Made by a program: the position numbers and the translations under genes
Assembly: GCF_004027225.2 (NCBI RefSeq)
Contig: NC_044289.2
Span: forward strand, 12,238,354-12,302,353
DNA: 64,000 nt
Direction of reading: 5' to 3'
From: Strigops habroptila
Lineage: Eukaryota > Chordata > Aves > Psittaciformes > Psittacidae
The notes under the pieces: generated by a model
What the model saw: the letters and a program-made list of their open reading frames with translations, nothing else
Database searches by the model: none
Told to the model about the DNA's origin: nothing
In this document: positions 39,137-50,500 of the stretch, in pieces
Numbering within the stretch: position 1 is the stretch's first letter
How the letters are laid out: every line of letters starts with the position of its first letter

Positions 39137-39243
39137 GGGGCGGGGCCTGAGGAGAGAGGGGCGGGGCTTCGGTGAGGGGCGGGGCCTGCGGAGGGGGGCG
39201 GGGCTTCGGGGAGATGGGAGGGACTTAGGGAGAGGGGCGGTGC
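39137..39243 (+). promoter_or_regulatory. Periodic array of five GC boxes upstream of RBL1
   Basis: Four perfect GGGGCGGGGC boxes begin at 39137, 39158, 39176 and 39195, and a fifth near-match GGGGCGGTGC at 39234. Spacing is 18-21 bp, with one gap of about twice that. Likely Sp1/KLF sites built by tandem duplication. Confidence 0.75.
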
Positions 39244-39277
39244 CTCGCCCTCACTCGTCGGGGGCACGGCCCGTGTT

Positions 39278-39310
39278 GCGGGATGTCGCCTGTCGCGGGA
39301 TGTCGCCGGT
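39278..39310 (+). repeat. Short tandem duplication in the RBL1 CpG island
   Basis: Two copies of a unit around GCGGGATGTCGCC, about 18 bp apart. No known role. Confidence 0.55.
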
Positions 39311-39550
39311 GGCGGCTCCGCGGGTGCTAGCGCTCGCCCGTCGCGAGGTGGCGGATCTCACGGCGCCAGGCCCACTGCGTGTTCACGCAGTGCTGGCAGC
39401 GGGAGCGCTTCGAGGGCACCGAGGTTTGGCTCCGAGGGCATGTGGGCACTGTCCCCACAGGCCAGGGCAGCTCTTGCACCCCCTCGAAGGGGCTCGTGTG
39501 ACCCGCAGCCCACCGCGCAGACATGGGAGGTGGTTTCAAACCCCGCTAAG

Positions 39551-39658
39551 CACAGAATCTCAGCCTGGTTTGGGTTGGAAGGGACCTTAAAGCTCATCCA
39601 GCTCCAACCCCCTGCCACGGGCAGGGATACCTTCCACTAGAGCAGGTTGCTCCAAGCC
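39551..39658 (-). mobile_element. CR1 LINE 3'-end fragment
   Basis: About 108 bp in minus orientation, 0.5 kb upstream of RBL1; same subfamily as the 35-38 kb copies but truncated at the GGTTGCTCCAAGCC point. Confidence 0.88.
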
Positions 39659-40460
39659 GTGACCTTTAGAGGACACTTTAACCACCATCTAATGGTTCAG
39701 TTTGGGGCAGGGGCTGCTGGTGTGGGTGTTCCACCCTCTCTGAGCTGCTGGAAGGTTGTGGGGCAGAAAAATCTCAGAGCAAGCCCCAAGCGTAGTTATT
39801 CCTTCAGGAACAAAGATGTGCCTTCCTTGGAGGGACCCGAGCTTTGCTTTTTGTGCATCTGCTCCTCCATTAAAGATCTGTGCCCACAAAGAAGAATGAA
39901 AGATTCTGTCTAAACGTGGGATGTTACTTGTCTGTGTCCTATGAGACGAAAATCAGGCAGGGACAGGAGTGCAGAGAGGAGCAGCTCCAGGATGTTTTAC
40001 TCCCTCATGTTAAAGGAAAGGCACCTGTATGCCGCAAAACAAAACCCAGAGCGAACTGTGCCCACCGTGCCCGTCCTCCACCACCAGGTCCACTCACCTC
40101 CTGCTAGAGGGTAACACACTCCTCTGAGACAGAGCACAACAACATCAGCCCAGCTGCTCCTCTATACCTGGGGCTGCAGATCCATCGAGCTGTTATTCCG
40201 CATTCCCGATGCTGGGGTGGAAAGCTGCAGTGAATTTAAAGGGAGACTCAGGAACTGGAGAGTTCACACCATCGTTTTGCCTCCTCTGTCCCCATCCAAG
40301 TGTCTCTTCTGCTGGTGCCTTCCTGCTCCTCTCTCCAAATAAACACAGCACCAAAATGCCAGAACAAAGTGTCCGGGCAAGGACAGGAGGAGCAAGCAAA
40401 GCCCCTTGGTTTTCCTTTGTGCCTTTTTTCCTGGACCTTAAAGCTTTTCCTGTGCATGCA

Positions 40461-40535
40461 TTTATTCATCTGAAAACCTGAATTAACACCCACTCTCCTG
40501 TAGCATGAGATCCTTGCTTACAACAAGCATTTATT
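40461..40535 (-). terminator. Alternative downstream polyadenylation signals
   Basis: Two AATAAA hexamers on the minus strand (40530-40535 and 40461-40466), with a GT-rich stretch between them. They could end a longer CHD6 transcript; less likely than the 41.2-kb site. Confidence 0.3.
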
Positions 40536-41179
40536 TGGCACCTCTTAGGATTTTACAAGGCGTACAGGAGGCGCTTGATACCTCAGTAAGAGGAACTGAA
40601 CACCTCATCTGCTGCAAGGTGCCACCTCAGTGCCAGGACTAAGTGGTATGGGGGGGTCTCACGCCTGGTCCCTGGTCCTCTGCCCATCCTCTGGATGAAG
40701 CAGGTCGGCAGAGCCGCTGTGCTCCGCAGTGGAGCTTGTGCTGCTCCATTGGTCATACAGCCCACGGGGGACAGCGACTGACCCCACACACATCGAGTTA
40801 ACCTCCCCAGTGCTGGGTGAGTGATTGCTGCTGGCCACAGCAGGGGATTATCCCTGTATAACCTCGTTCCATGGCAGGGAAAGCCATGAGCCAGCTGCGA
40901 GCGGCCCTTCCCTGGATCGACGCACATCTCGTGTGCAGGACAAGGGATGAATTCCACTGGGTTCAACAGCTGCTCAATGGATTCGTGCTGAGAAAAAGGC
41001 AAGTCACGTTTATCACTGAGTCAGGTGAATTAAACATTCACATATATTTGCTGGAAAAAAATTATATACATCTGTAGCAAGGCTCTGCCAAGTCTGAAAG
41101 ATAAGCATCATCTAGTCACTAAATTAAAAAAATAAAAATCTGACTTTTAAATCTTTTTTTTTTTTTCTCTTTTTATCCA

Positions 41180-43700
41180 TGTTCAAGAGCACAGACAGTT
41201 TATTTTGTTAGCACATTTGGTGAAGGATGTTATGTTTTGTGTGAGTAGCCATGAAAACCGGTGAGGATTTGGCATTTGGTTTTGGAAATGATGGAAAAGA
41301 AGAAGAAGCCACTTACGCCTTACAGTCTAAATAATCCACAGAGTATATCGGGTTGCGAAAGGGTCACAAAGCAGCAGTCAAAGAGAAGCCTGAACACCCA
41401 GAGACGTAGCATACATGTCTGATAAGGAAGAACAAGGTATAGAGCATGCTGGCTAATTAAATAAATGTCACTTTAAACCCTGTTCCTTATGCGTGTAACC
41501 CTGGGAAAACCATCCCATAACAAGAAATGGACTCTGAAGAGATTGCTGTATCCATTCACAGTAAGGCTTTGAAGATATATGAAGTTTTATAGCATTTGTA
41601 TTTTAAGGATTTAGGGCAAGTACATGTTCTTCTACTGAATAAAAAGAAAGTTAGTACTTAAAAGGTTCAAAAATATATCAATTGTGATTATTTTTTTTTT
41701 TTTTTACATAAATAAATTATATTGATTTTGGATTTAACAGCTGAAAAAACCCTTTCTGCTTCCACTGGAGGCAAAACTGAACAAAATGTTAGTTAAATAG
41801 AGATAGCAGCATTTCTAAGAAATCTGTCGATAGTGATACAGTATCTATGCTACAAGGATGTTATTAAATAGAACACATTTAATTATCGGGGGGGGGGTTG
41901 CATTATGATTGGTTACATACTTTAAAAAAAAAATCATCCAATCCAGAAAACTGGGAATAAATTCCGTGAAAATAGAAACCAAATGCTTTTTAGACCATGG
42001 GTAACAGACTTCTTTGAGATGCTAATTTTAACATGTACATCATTTATAATCCCAAATGTATAAAAGACAATGACAAAAAGCATCATAAATAAATAATGCA
42101 AACTGAAATAGTTATGTCAAAACATTTGGACCATCTGATAAATTAGCAAAACTGTAACAGAAAATAAGTAAAAAATACAGTAAATTGTGACAACCAAGTG
42201 TGGAACCGATTACTAGCACGCTCCCAACTCCCTCACCAGCCTGCCTTTCATCTCACGCTGCACCACCGCGGCTTTGTTTCAAGTCTCAAACCATGAGCTG
42301 CAAATAAGAACAAGCCCAAGTGAAAGAAGGATTAAACGAGGAGTGAGGGGGAAGGAGAAGTTGCTTGTGGCGGAGTCTCAGTACCCAGAGCTGCGGGGGG
42401 CTGACGGCATTAAAACCTGTCCATCTAAAATGCAGACAAAATCATTTGCCAATGGAGATGGGGGGGACTTGGAAATACTGTTCAACAGCAAACGGAATGG
42501 AAAGAAGAAGCCAAGGTCATCTCTTCACAGTCTAATGCTAGAAAAGAAGAAACTCGAGCTATGGAAGTCTCGACGGTCCTTCTTAGAGGACTCCCCACAG
42601 AGGAAAGCTGGCCTAGAGCCTGCTCCTTGTCTGCCGAAGGGACGTTGCTTCTAGGGTAAGGAGTGGGAAATATAAAAACTCAAAAAGCCTCAGTGTTCAT
42701 ATACAAGCATTAAAATCAGTGTGGCCTGCTCACGGCTGGAAAAAAAAATACCTTTACAGCACTTCTAATGCCATAGATGAGAACTAACGCCATAGAGGAG
42801 AACTGAAGACGAGCAGGACGATGAAGAAACTGGTAGCTACAGGTACAGTAATCCCAAAAAAGTCATGCAAGATGTGCAAAACCTTTCCAGCTCAAGCTGA
42901 AAAGTTCTTGTAGCTCTCGAGGAAAGGGCAACTAAACTCCACTTAATGCAAAACCAAACTTTGGTTTTAAAAAATACAAAAGAATGCCTAGGTCATTATT
43001 TTCACTCGCTGCAGTTTGTCATCAAACCTTTGAGGTGGGGGGATGATAAAGAAATTAGATCACTACCAGTTATGCTTTTTTTTTTCCTTTCAAAGAAATG
43101 AATATATGCATTTTCAATCATTAGTTATATACTTCTGTCTATACTACTATTCTAGTAACCATGATAAAATAGGGAAATACTTTAAATCAAAAAATACACA
43201 TTAGCACTTACTATAGCTGTGCTTTTTACCCCCAAATACAGGCTTTTTCGTTCAGTGTTGCTGTAGACAGAAATACCCTTGTCTGCGTGTAGACCAAGAG
43301 GTAAAGACTTTTCTTTTGCTCTTGATTTGGGTTTTTTTTTGCTGCTTTTTCTTCTCAAAGGAGTGAGCAATTTTGGGGGGAGAGGGGGTGTGACCGAGTA
43401 CTGGATTTGCTATCGTCGGCTGGGATGAACGACTGGAAAAACAGAATGAGAATTCGGTGCCTCCCATACTAGCTAGACAACACTGTTTATCTAATAAAGT
43501 GGCAAGACCCTGCAACTATTAACATGTAGTATGTCACCAGAGGTTTCTTTTTTCTGACAGGGAATTAGGTAGATAATATTACTCATGGAAACACAGGTTT
43601 ATGAAGGCGGGGCGGGAGGGTAAGTAACAAAGAGTTTATGGGATAAGAAACTCACAAGCCACAATCTTTTTGTGTTTTTTTCATTGAGAAACAAAAAGTT
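41180..43700 (-). other. CHD6: CHD6 3'UTR
   Basis: AT-rich sequence after the CHD6 stop, with T-runs on the plus strand (41,153-41,166 and about 41,691-41,705), no splice structure and no repeat. The end is set provisionally at the AATAAA at 41199-41204. Confidence 0.6.
41199..41204 (-). terminator. Candidate CHD6 polyadenylation signal AATAAA
   Basis: Canonical hexamer about 2.5 kb after the stop. The downstream region is A-rich rather than GT-rich, which lowers confidence. Confidence 0.45.
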
Positions 43701-44591
43701 CTAATTGGGATCGCGAGCCGCTTCGCGCTCCGGCTCCGCTGGTCCCTCCTGCTCCTTCTCTGCCGAGGATGGTGGTGTTTGCTCCGTACAGTTTTGACTG
43801 TTTGCAGCTTCCTTCTCCGGCAGCGGGACAGTCTCTGGCTCTGGGTTTGCCGACTCCCCTTTCGCTTTCTTTCTCTTCCGTTTCTGGCTTTCCAGGTTGG
43901 CTGCCTCCGAGTGCCTGGTCTGCTGGATGCCGGGCAGCGCCATGCCGATGCCAGGGGAAAGAAACATCGAGGGATAGATCAGTCCAGGAGACATCCCTGG
44001 GATAAGGAACGGGTTAAAAGCTACAGGACTACTGGTAGTTATTGCGGATTCTGTCTGATTAGAAAACGAACTAGGACCAGGCTTCTCTTCCGTGAGAGTT
44101 TCTTTTTTCACATCCTGGCTACTCGGTTTATCCTCAGTAGCTTTCTCTGCGTTGGCTGTACCACTTTTCGTTGTGCTTGTTAACGAAGTCGGAGCAGTCG
44201 CAGTACAAGTAGTTGTCATGGGGGGGTTGAGGAGTCCTCCAACGCCAAACATCTGGGGCACGGTGGCCATGCCCGGCAGCATCATGGGCAACATACTCAG
44301 GGTGCTTTTCACGTCCTCGCCGGCAGGCACTGCTGCAAATCCAGCAGGAAACCCAACCAGCCCAGTCAGGGGGATCCCTTGCATGTTTCTCATGTTCTGA
44401 AGCCCTACCAGATCCATCCCAGCAATCAGTCCGTTCATGAACAATGGTCCCATTCCAGAGGAAGAATCTGCTACGATGCCAGGGCCTTTAATGAGGTCGC
44501 TTCGGGGCCTTCTCCCCCTGCGGCGGGGCCCCGTGTCCCGCAGCACGGGCTCGGTCAGGATGCGATTGAACTTGCTTTCCGGCAAGTAGCC
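43701..44591 (-). CDS. CHD6: CHD6 last coding exon (window exon 19)
   Basis: 891 nt including TAG. Opens [12 protein letters not shown], the final helix of the BRK-like module, then [12 protein letters not shown] hydrophobic Gly/Met/Pro tail follows ([40 protein letters not shown]), then basic [10 protein letters not shown] and an acidic Pro-rich end. Confidence 0.96.
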   Translation of the reverse strand, partial: GYLPESKFNRILTEPVLRDTGPRRRGRRPRSDLIKGPGIVADSSSGMGPLFMNGLIAGMDLVGLQNMRNMQGIPLTGLVGFPAGFAAVPAGEDVKSTLSMLPMMLPGMATVPQMFGVGGLLNPPMTTTCTATAPTSLTSTTKSGTANAEKATEDKPSSQDVKKETLTEEKPGPSSFSNQTESAITTSSPVAFNPFLIPGMSPGLIYPSMFLSPGIGMALPGIQQTRHSEAANLESQKRKRKKAKGESANPEPETVPLPEKEAANSQNCTEQTPPSSAEKEQEGPAEPEREAARDPN

Positions 44592-47500
44592 CTGAGAACG
44601 AAACACACACAACAGAAAACACCTGATGGTTATTACGGCATCAAAGGAAGCCTGGCTTTTCTGTGCTTGCATCTGCACCCCAGATGGTGTCAGCACAGAA
44701 GTATTTGCCTACATGATATGGAATTTGAGAGGCACACACAACTTTTCCCCAAAGGATGTTGCCAAAGGCTGCAAAACACCCTCACTCTGCCCTGGCGTGA
44801 TACTGCAGCGTTAAAGTGCACAGGGAGGAATGGAGGAAGCACGTTTGTACCCTGTATTTTCACCCGAGCCCTCAGCATCGGCTGCTCGCAGCATGAGAAG
44901 CGCCGGGGCAGCTGAGCTCCCTTCCCAGCTTTAATCAGGGCTTCAGCAACAGGTCAACAATCGTGTCTTTAAGATGTGAAGGGCCAAATTTTCAATGCTC
45001 TGCAGGACAGCAAAGCTGCATGGGATGACACGCAGAGAGGGGACATGCTGTCTGAGGAGGTCCCGGCCAGAGCTTTGCTGAGACACCAGGAAGGTTCTTC
45101 TGAGCATCTGGATATGGAAACAAAACCCAGCGGCCACAACTGGGCGAGACTGCCCAGTTACACAGAGCAGCTTAAAACTCCATTTTCAGCATTCTCATCA
45201 CACACATTTAGACATTTCCCTTCGTGGCTCCCTTGAGTTTCAACACTGCCGCTCTTTGAACCATTTCCAATAATGGATTTAGGTAGGAAAAGCATTTCCC
45301 ATTGACACCTGCAGTGCAGAGCCTTGCATCGGATGACCCTGCAGGCCGCACAGCTACTGCCCACAGAGGGAGAATCTTCTGCTCTGCTCCTTCCGGCACA
45401 TGGGAGAACCTGCATGGGGCCACCACTGTGCCTGGGCTCCGTGGGGCAGCCAACCCCACGCTCCCGCCTGCCCAAGCACCCGGAGCAGCCGGATGTCCCT
45501 CCACATGCATGTGCCAGGACGGATGCGCACTCGCCAGAAGCAAAGTGCTGATGGGGCTCAGGGGTGCAAACACTCACGGGCATGCAGCGGGTGCCCGGAG
45601 CAGTGGCCAGGCACACAGCTATTCCTATCAGCAAACAGACCATTCCCTGTGGATGAAGGTGAAGAAGAGCTGCCAGCTCGCACAGGTCTGGCTGCCTGGA
45701 CATGGAGCTGTTCCCTGGGGAGTGGGACAGACCATGCCAAATCTCCAGCGCTAATTAAAGCGAATTTGAGAGCAGTACAAACCTCTAAGCCAATTGATTC
45801 CCCCTCCAGCCTACTGCAAGGGCATCACACAAACCACGGCAGCCACAAAACCAGGGCACAGGCGAGAGGGACCACAGGGAACAGTCTGGGTAAGGCCAGC
45901 CCGCAGGGTGGGGAAGGGAGATCCAGCAGCAGCCATGTGCCAGAGGGGACAGCTCTCCTCTTCCTCCTCTGCCACACACAGGGGCAGGGACTGGTGTGAC
46001 AAACATGGTGAATGAACACGGCGAGGCTCATCTCCATCCTGCCCCTTTCCCTGCCAGTGCCTGAGCCTTCAGGCCTGGTGACCAGGCCCAGGGCTGCGCA
46101 GGCACTTTGCAGGAGCTGGTGAAAAGCCTTTGCTGAGGGTAGACTTGAAAATTTGACCCATGACAATGTGTTTTGTCCACTCCCTGATGTCCAGCACCCG
46201 AGGTGCATTACTGCTCCTGGGGCGTTTCTATTGCTAAGCATCCCGAGGCCTTCTGGACAGTCACCCTGCGGTGCTGAGCCCCGTTCCCAGGGCGCTGAGC
46301 CCCTGCTCTCTTCCATCCCCTGGCCACGCTGTTGAGCTGTGGCACGTACCCAACCTCCCTCTCTGCCACGCGAGTGCTCCCGGTGCTGCCAGCCCTGCAG
46401 CTCTCCCCTCCCAGCTCCCAGCTCCTCACTGGAGAAAGGTTGTGGGGATGGGGAGGGGAAAGAAAAGATGACATGATACAGATTTCTCCAAAAGCTCTAA
46501 CTTACTGAAAGCTTAACAATGTCAGCCCAGTCAGCTGCAACAGCATACTCCAAGTTTGCATCAAGCCACCTTGGCAATTCCTTCAATGCTGGTGCCGTGG
46601 CTCCCCCTAACTATAAAACACAGCAGAAGGATGACCTCTATTGCAGAAAGAGTTATGTAAAATAATACAAGAAATACGATTACACTTCCCCTAGCTCCTT
46701 GCTTTGGGCTGCAATTTGGCTGGGGCAGAGGCTCTTCCCTTGCTACACATCTTTGCAGGACTCAGTACGTGCCTGCTGCCTCCAGACACACCGTTCAAGG
46801 GAGAAAGGGCAAGTTCGGCCTCTGTGGCCAGTCCCATCGTCCTCCCCATGAACAAGTGATGGGGGTAGAGCTTCTCTAAAAGCCACGCTCAGAGTCAGAC
46901 AAACCCACCCATTCACCCGGGTCTCCAATGGCCACTATGGGTGTAACAGAGGGGAACACAGATGTGGCTGAAACAGCCTCTTTCTGCCTCACTCTTTAGT
47001 TTCAGGTTTAGATGTGCTTAACGGCACATCTCCTTCCGACCTAGTGCAGTCCTGGGTGCATTTAACAACTTAATTTGGGTGCAAAGTATCCCTGAACAAC
47101 CCTTCTCATTCAGAGAGGTGAGCATCACTGCAGTGGGGATTAAACGGCAGACAAGAAAATCCATGCTCTTTGCTCAGTAAGCAAGAAAAAGCCCTTCAAA
47201 CCCTCCACTTCCTGCATGTGCAGCCCTTGGGTGGGTGTTGGTGTGCTCTGCCTGCCCCTCGTAAGGAGGAACAAAGCAAATATCTTTGCACGGCAATATT
47301 ACAATTTGTGGCATCCTGCAGTGAATCCAAGGGGAACAATCCAATCTGGAACAGGAAGCACCAGCCAGGGCTGTGCTTTCAGTGGCTTTAAAGCCAAAGG
47401 CTGAATCCCTTTGCCATTGCGGGGTCTGTGCACCTTGGCAAGGGTGAACACTCAAGACTTCCCTTTACACAGAAAGTCACTTATTTTTGAGGTCTGTGTC

Positions 47501-50500
47501 CCCTTGGGCACACACGTGTCACAGGATAGTGTAGATCAGTGACGTGTTCGTCCCATCCATAGGCTCCTCTGGATTAAATCTCCCCCAGGTGAGCTCAGGG
47601 CGTGCTAAGCATTTCCAGATACCAAGGGCAGAGCACAGAACAGGCCTTCGCTTACCCGCCGTCCGGTACCCTTATGTACCACAGGCACCCGCTCCTCTCC
47701 CGAGAGTGAGCTAATGTCCAATTTGCTGGGGTCCTTGCAGCGTTGCCTCCTCTGCTTGGGCTTGTCTGAAAAACTCTGGAGTGCAAACAAGACAACGTTA
47801 ATGAGACTGGATGGCTTAATGAGCCTGGACGGCCACAAGCCCTGCAGGACTGCAGCATGGATGAGCTCCCGAGGGACAGAGGGTCCCTGCAGCCTTGGGT
47901 GGGAGCAATGTGAGCGGCACAGGCTGGTCTCTGCCACAGGGCCAGCTCCCAAATGAGCACTATTGATTTTTGTACCTATAAAGGGGTTTTTTGTGTACCC
48001 CATTTGGACTGCTCCAAAGTTTAATTCCCCTCCAATCCTACAACTGCCAATTGATATATGTGCATCTGTTAACAGGGCACTAACTACAGCTAGGAAAGAA
48101 AGAGAAAACAGGTCTGTGTGTGCCACCTCGTGTCAATCTGATACAGCTACCTGCTTCTCACCAGCTCATCTGTGCTTTGTTTTGCTCCTATTTCAGCTGT
48201 TCCCACAGCAGAGAGGCTGCACCGTGTTTCTTTAGACAACATATTTTCAGGACCACAATGTACAAGGTTACAGCTAAGTTGTTGCACACCCACTGCCTAC
48301 ACCAAGTCCCGGCGTCAACGTGCCTGCAGGAATGAGGCATTATAATGAACTACTGCAGGCTCTGATTCCTGAGAGTCAAAGAAAAGCCCCCGAGCATGAT
48401 CTGTCCTTCAAAAAGCTGAGCTGCTGCAGTACCCCAAAACAGCTTCCAATCAATCCTACCTGGAGAGAGGACACCCGCCCTGATGGGGACCTGCTGCAGG
48501 GCACTGGGGGCTTGCTGAGGACAAGAGGTTCACCAGTGGCACAGCCAGACTGGGCGAGCTCCAGTAAGCCCCCATGGAAGGCAAGAATGATGGAAAGGCA
48601 CCTCCATTTGACTCCTTCTTGCAGTGCTCCTGGGAGACTGGCCTTGGGCACAGAGCTACATGTGTCTCCAGACTCTGAAAAGCAAGGGCCATCCCGCCCC
48701 AGCAAACACTGGGCTCCTCATCTCTTATCTCTAATGAGCTCCAAACCACTACAGGCTTGCCTGTAGGCCAAGCTCCAGGGAATCCCTGCCTCAGGCATAC
48801 CATCCTCCTGGACCAAGATGCAGAGTCTTTTATGTATTCCTGCAGTTCTTCCCACTCTGTTTTACAGCCTGTACTCTGCCTACCACATGGTCTAATAGGT
48901 TAAATAAGCTGAAACCTGGAGCAAACCGTCCTGTGAAACCAAGAGGTGGATGCTTACGAGACAGTAAGAAGAATCAGACTTTGCAGCCCACTTTCTGACA
49001 GCACCCACAGCCACACAGCCTTTGCAGCCAGCAACACAGCCACTCAGTCCAGTTTTTTATGTGAAGAGGTTTTCTTTCGTCTGGGAACCTTATTTAATAC
49101 AACAGCACTGCCTTAAATGACCCCAGGGCAGAGGGAGCAACACCGACAGATCTTGAGCATCCCAAATCCCTCTTGCCGTTTCTCTCCCCGTCCTTGGCAC
49201 TTCTGGAAGACACTGGACTAATTGTGTATTGGGTAGACGGATGAACTGGAGGTGGAGAACGGACCTTGGGGCAGGAGAATGCAGCTCAGCAAGTGCCCTT
49301 CACTGCAGCACAGTCCTGCAGCCAGCCCTGATGAACACCATGAGCTGTGTGGTTTTGAGACACTTCATTGAAGCCCTGAGCTTAAGACAACCACAGAAGA
49401 GCTAACATACAGGGCAGCACACAGGACAGACACACACACACGTGCCACCGAGGGCCACCCTTACTGTGCCAAAGCTGGGAACTTCGAGTGTGTAGTCGGA
49501 CTGCTGACGGAGCCAGTCAAGGAGACTCTTATTCGGGACAGCCTTCTCTGCTTGGCTGCCTGCAGCTGGGACTGGCTGTGGAGTTGAGGTAGCAGCAACC
49601 GGCCCATCGGGGAGGGGACTGTTCTGAGGGGGCTGCGGCTGGTCTTCCTGAACATCCTGGTGTGGAGGGAAGAGCAGAGGGAGCCATCAGCAGCGTGTGG
49701 TGATGCACACGCACCCAACAAGCAGAGATCTGCTCCCATCACACAGATTAATCAACGTATTCCCCAGTGCCTGTTCCTTAAATCACCACCCACCACATTA
49801 CGCTTGTGCTCAGTCCCCAGCACTGGTGGCATGGAGGGCAGGGAGAGCTGGGAGATGCTTCTGAACTCTCCTCGAAACACCCTAATCACCAGGAGGACCA
49901 ACTTCCCCCCAGATCGCTCCTAAAAGTGGTCTAGAGGAACTGGTCTTGCCCCCAGAGCCCCATTTTTCTTTGAGTGGATCCCAGGGTAGAAGGAGAAAGG
50001 ATACAGCAGGCTCTCAGCCATAGATCCAATGCAGTCAAGGACCTTTCCTAATGTTCTCTAACCCTAGACTCCCCTTGAGGTGAGGCAGCTGCTTTTGATA
50101 ACGCTTAGCAGGACTCAAACACTCCAGAGTGCTGCAAGCCAGAATGAAAGCTTCCCTTCCTCCCTGAAGCACTATCCACTCCTGCCTGCTCCAGCACAAG
50201 CCAAGCTGTCCCGGAGGAGGTCCTGCACTGTTGTGGGCAGCAGAGCTTGTAGGAGAGAACTGGACCATGAGACAAATCATTCTGACTCCACATGAGAGGG
50301 AGAGCATCAACTCACCTGCAGCCTGGTTGGAAGAGGCCTCTCCTTCAAGAAGATGAGGTCCATCCCTTCTACATTTTTTCTCCTGCCCCGTCTCCTCCTC
50401 ATGGCAGCATCATCTCTCCGGAGGCTGCCATTCACTATTTGTCCCGTGACAGGATGGATTAACCCTGCCTGGAGGATGCCAGACAAGTCCATGCCCAGGG

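Larger units (their letters stand above)
38600..39540. promoter_or_regulatory. CpG-island promoter of RBL1
   Basis: GC- and CpG-rich region covering exons 1-2, intron 1 (130 bp) and about 480 bp upstream. No TATA box. It carries an E2F-type site, an ETS-like CCGGAAGG (39101-39108) and five GC boxes. Confidence 0.85.
39244..41180. other. RBL1-CHD6 intergenic spacer
   Basis: Upstream flank of RBL1 and downstream flank of CHD6. It holds a CR1 3' fragment at 39.55 kb and unique sequence. No exon or RNA gene is recognisable. If CHD6 uses a polyadenylation signal at 40.5 kb, part of it is CHD6 3'UTR. Confidence 0.6.

Noticed and set aside
39058-39267. RBL1 start at the upstream in-frame ATG (39267)
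   Set aside because: It would add 70 Pro/Ser/Gly residues that cross the GC-box array and E2F site and have no counterpart in p107. The ATG at 39057 gives the family-like N-terminus.
42274-42654. Plus-strand 126-codon open frame within the CHD6 3'UTR
   Set aside because: Antisense to a UTR, lysine-rich low-complexity translation, no recognised family and no promoter context.
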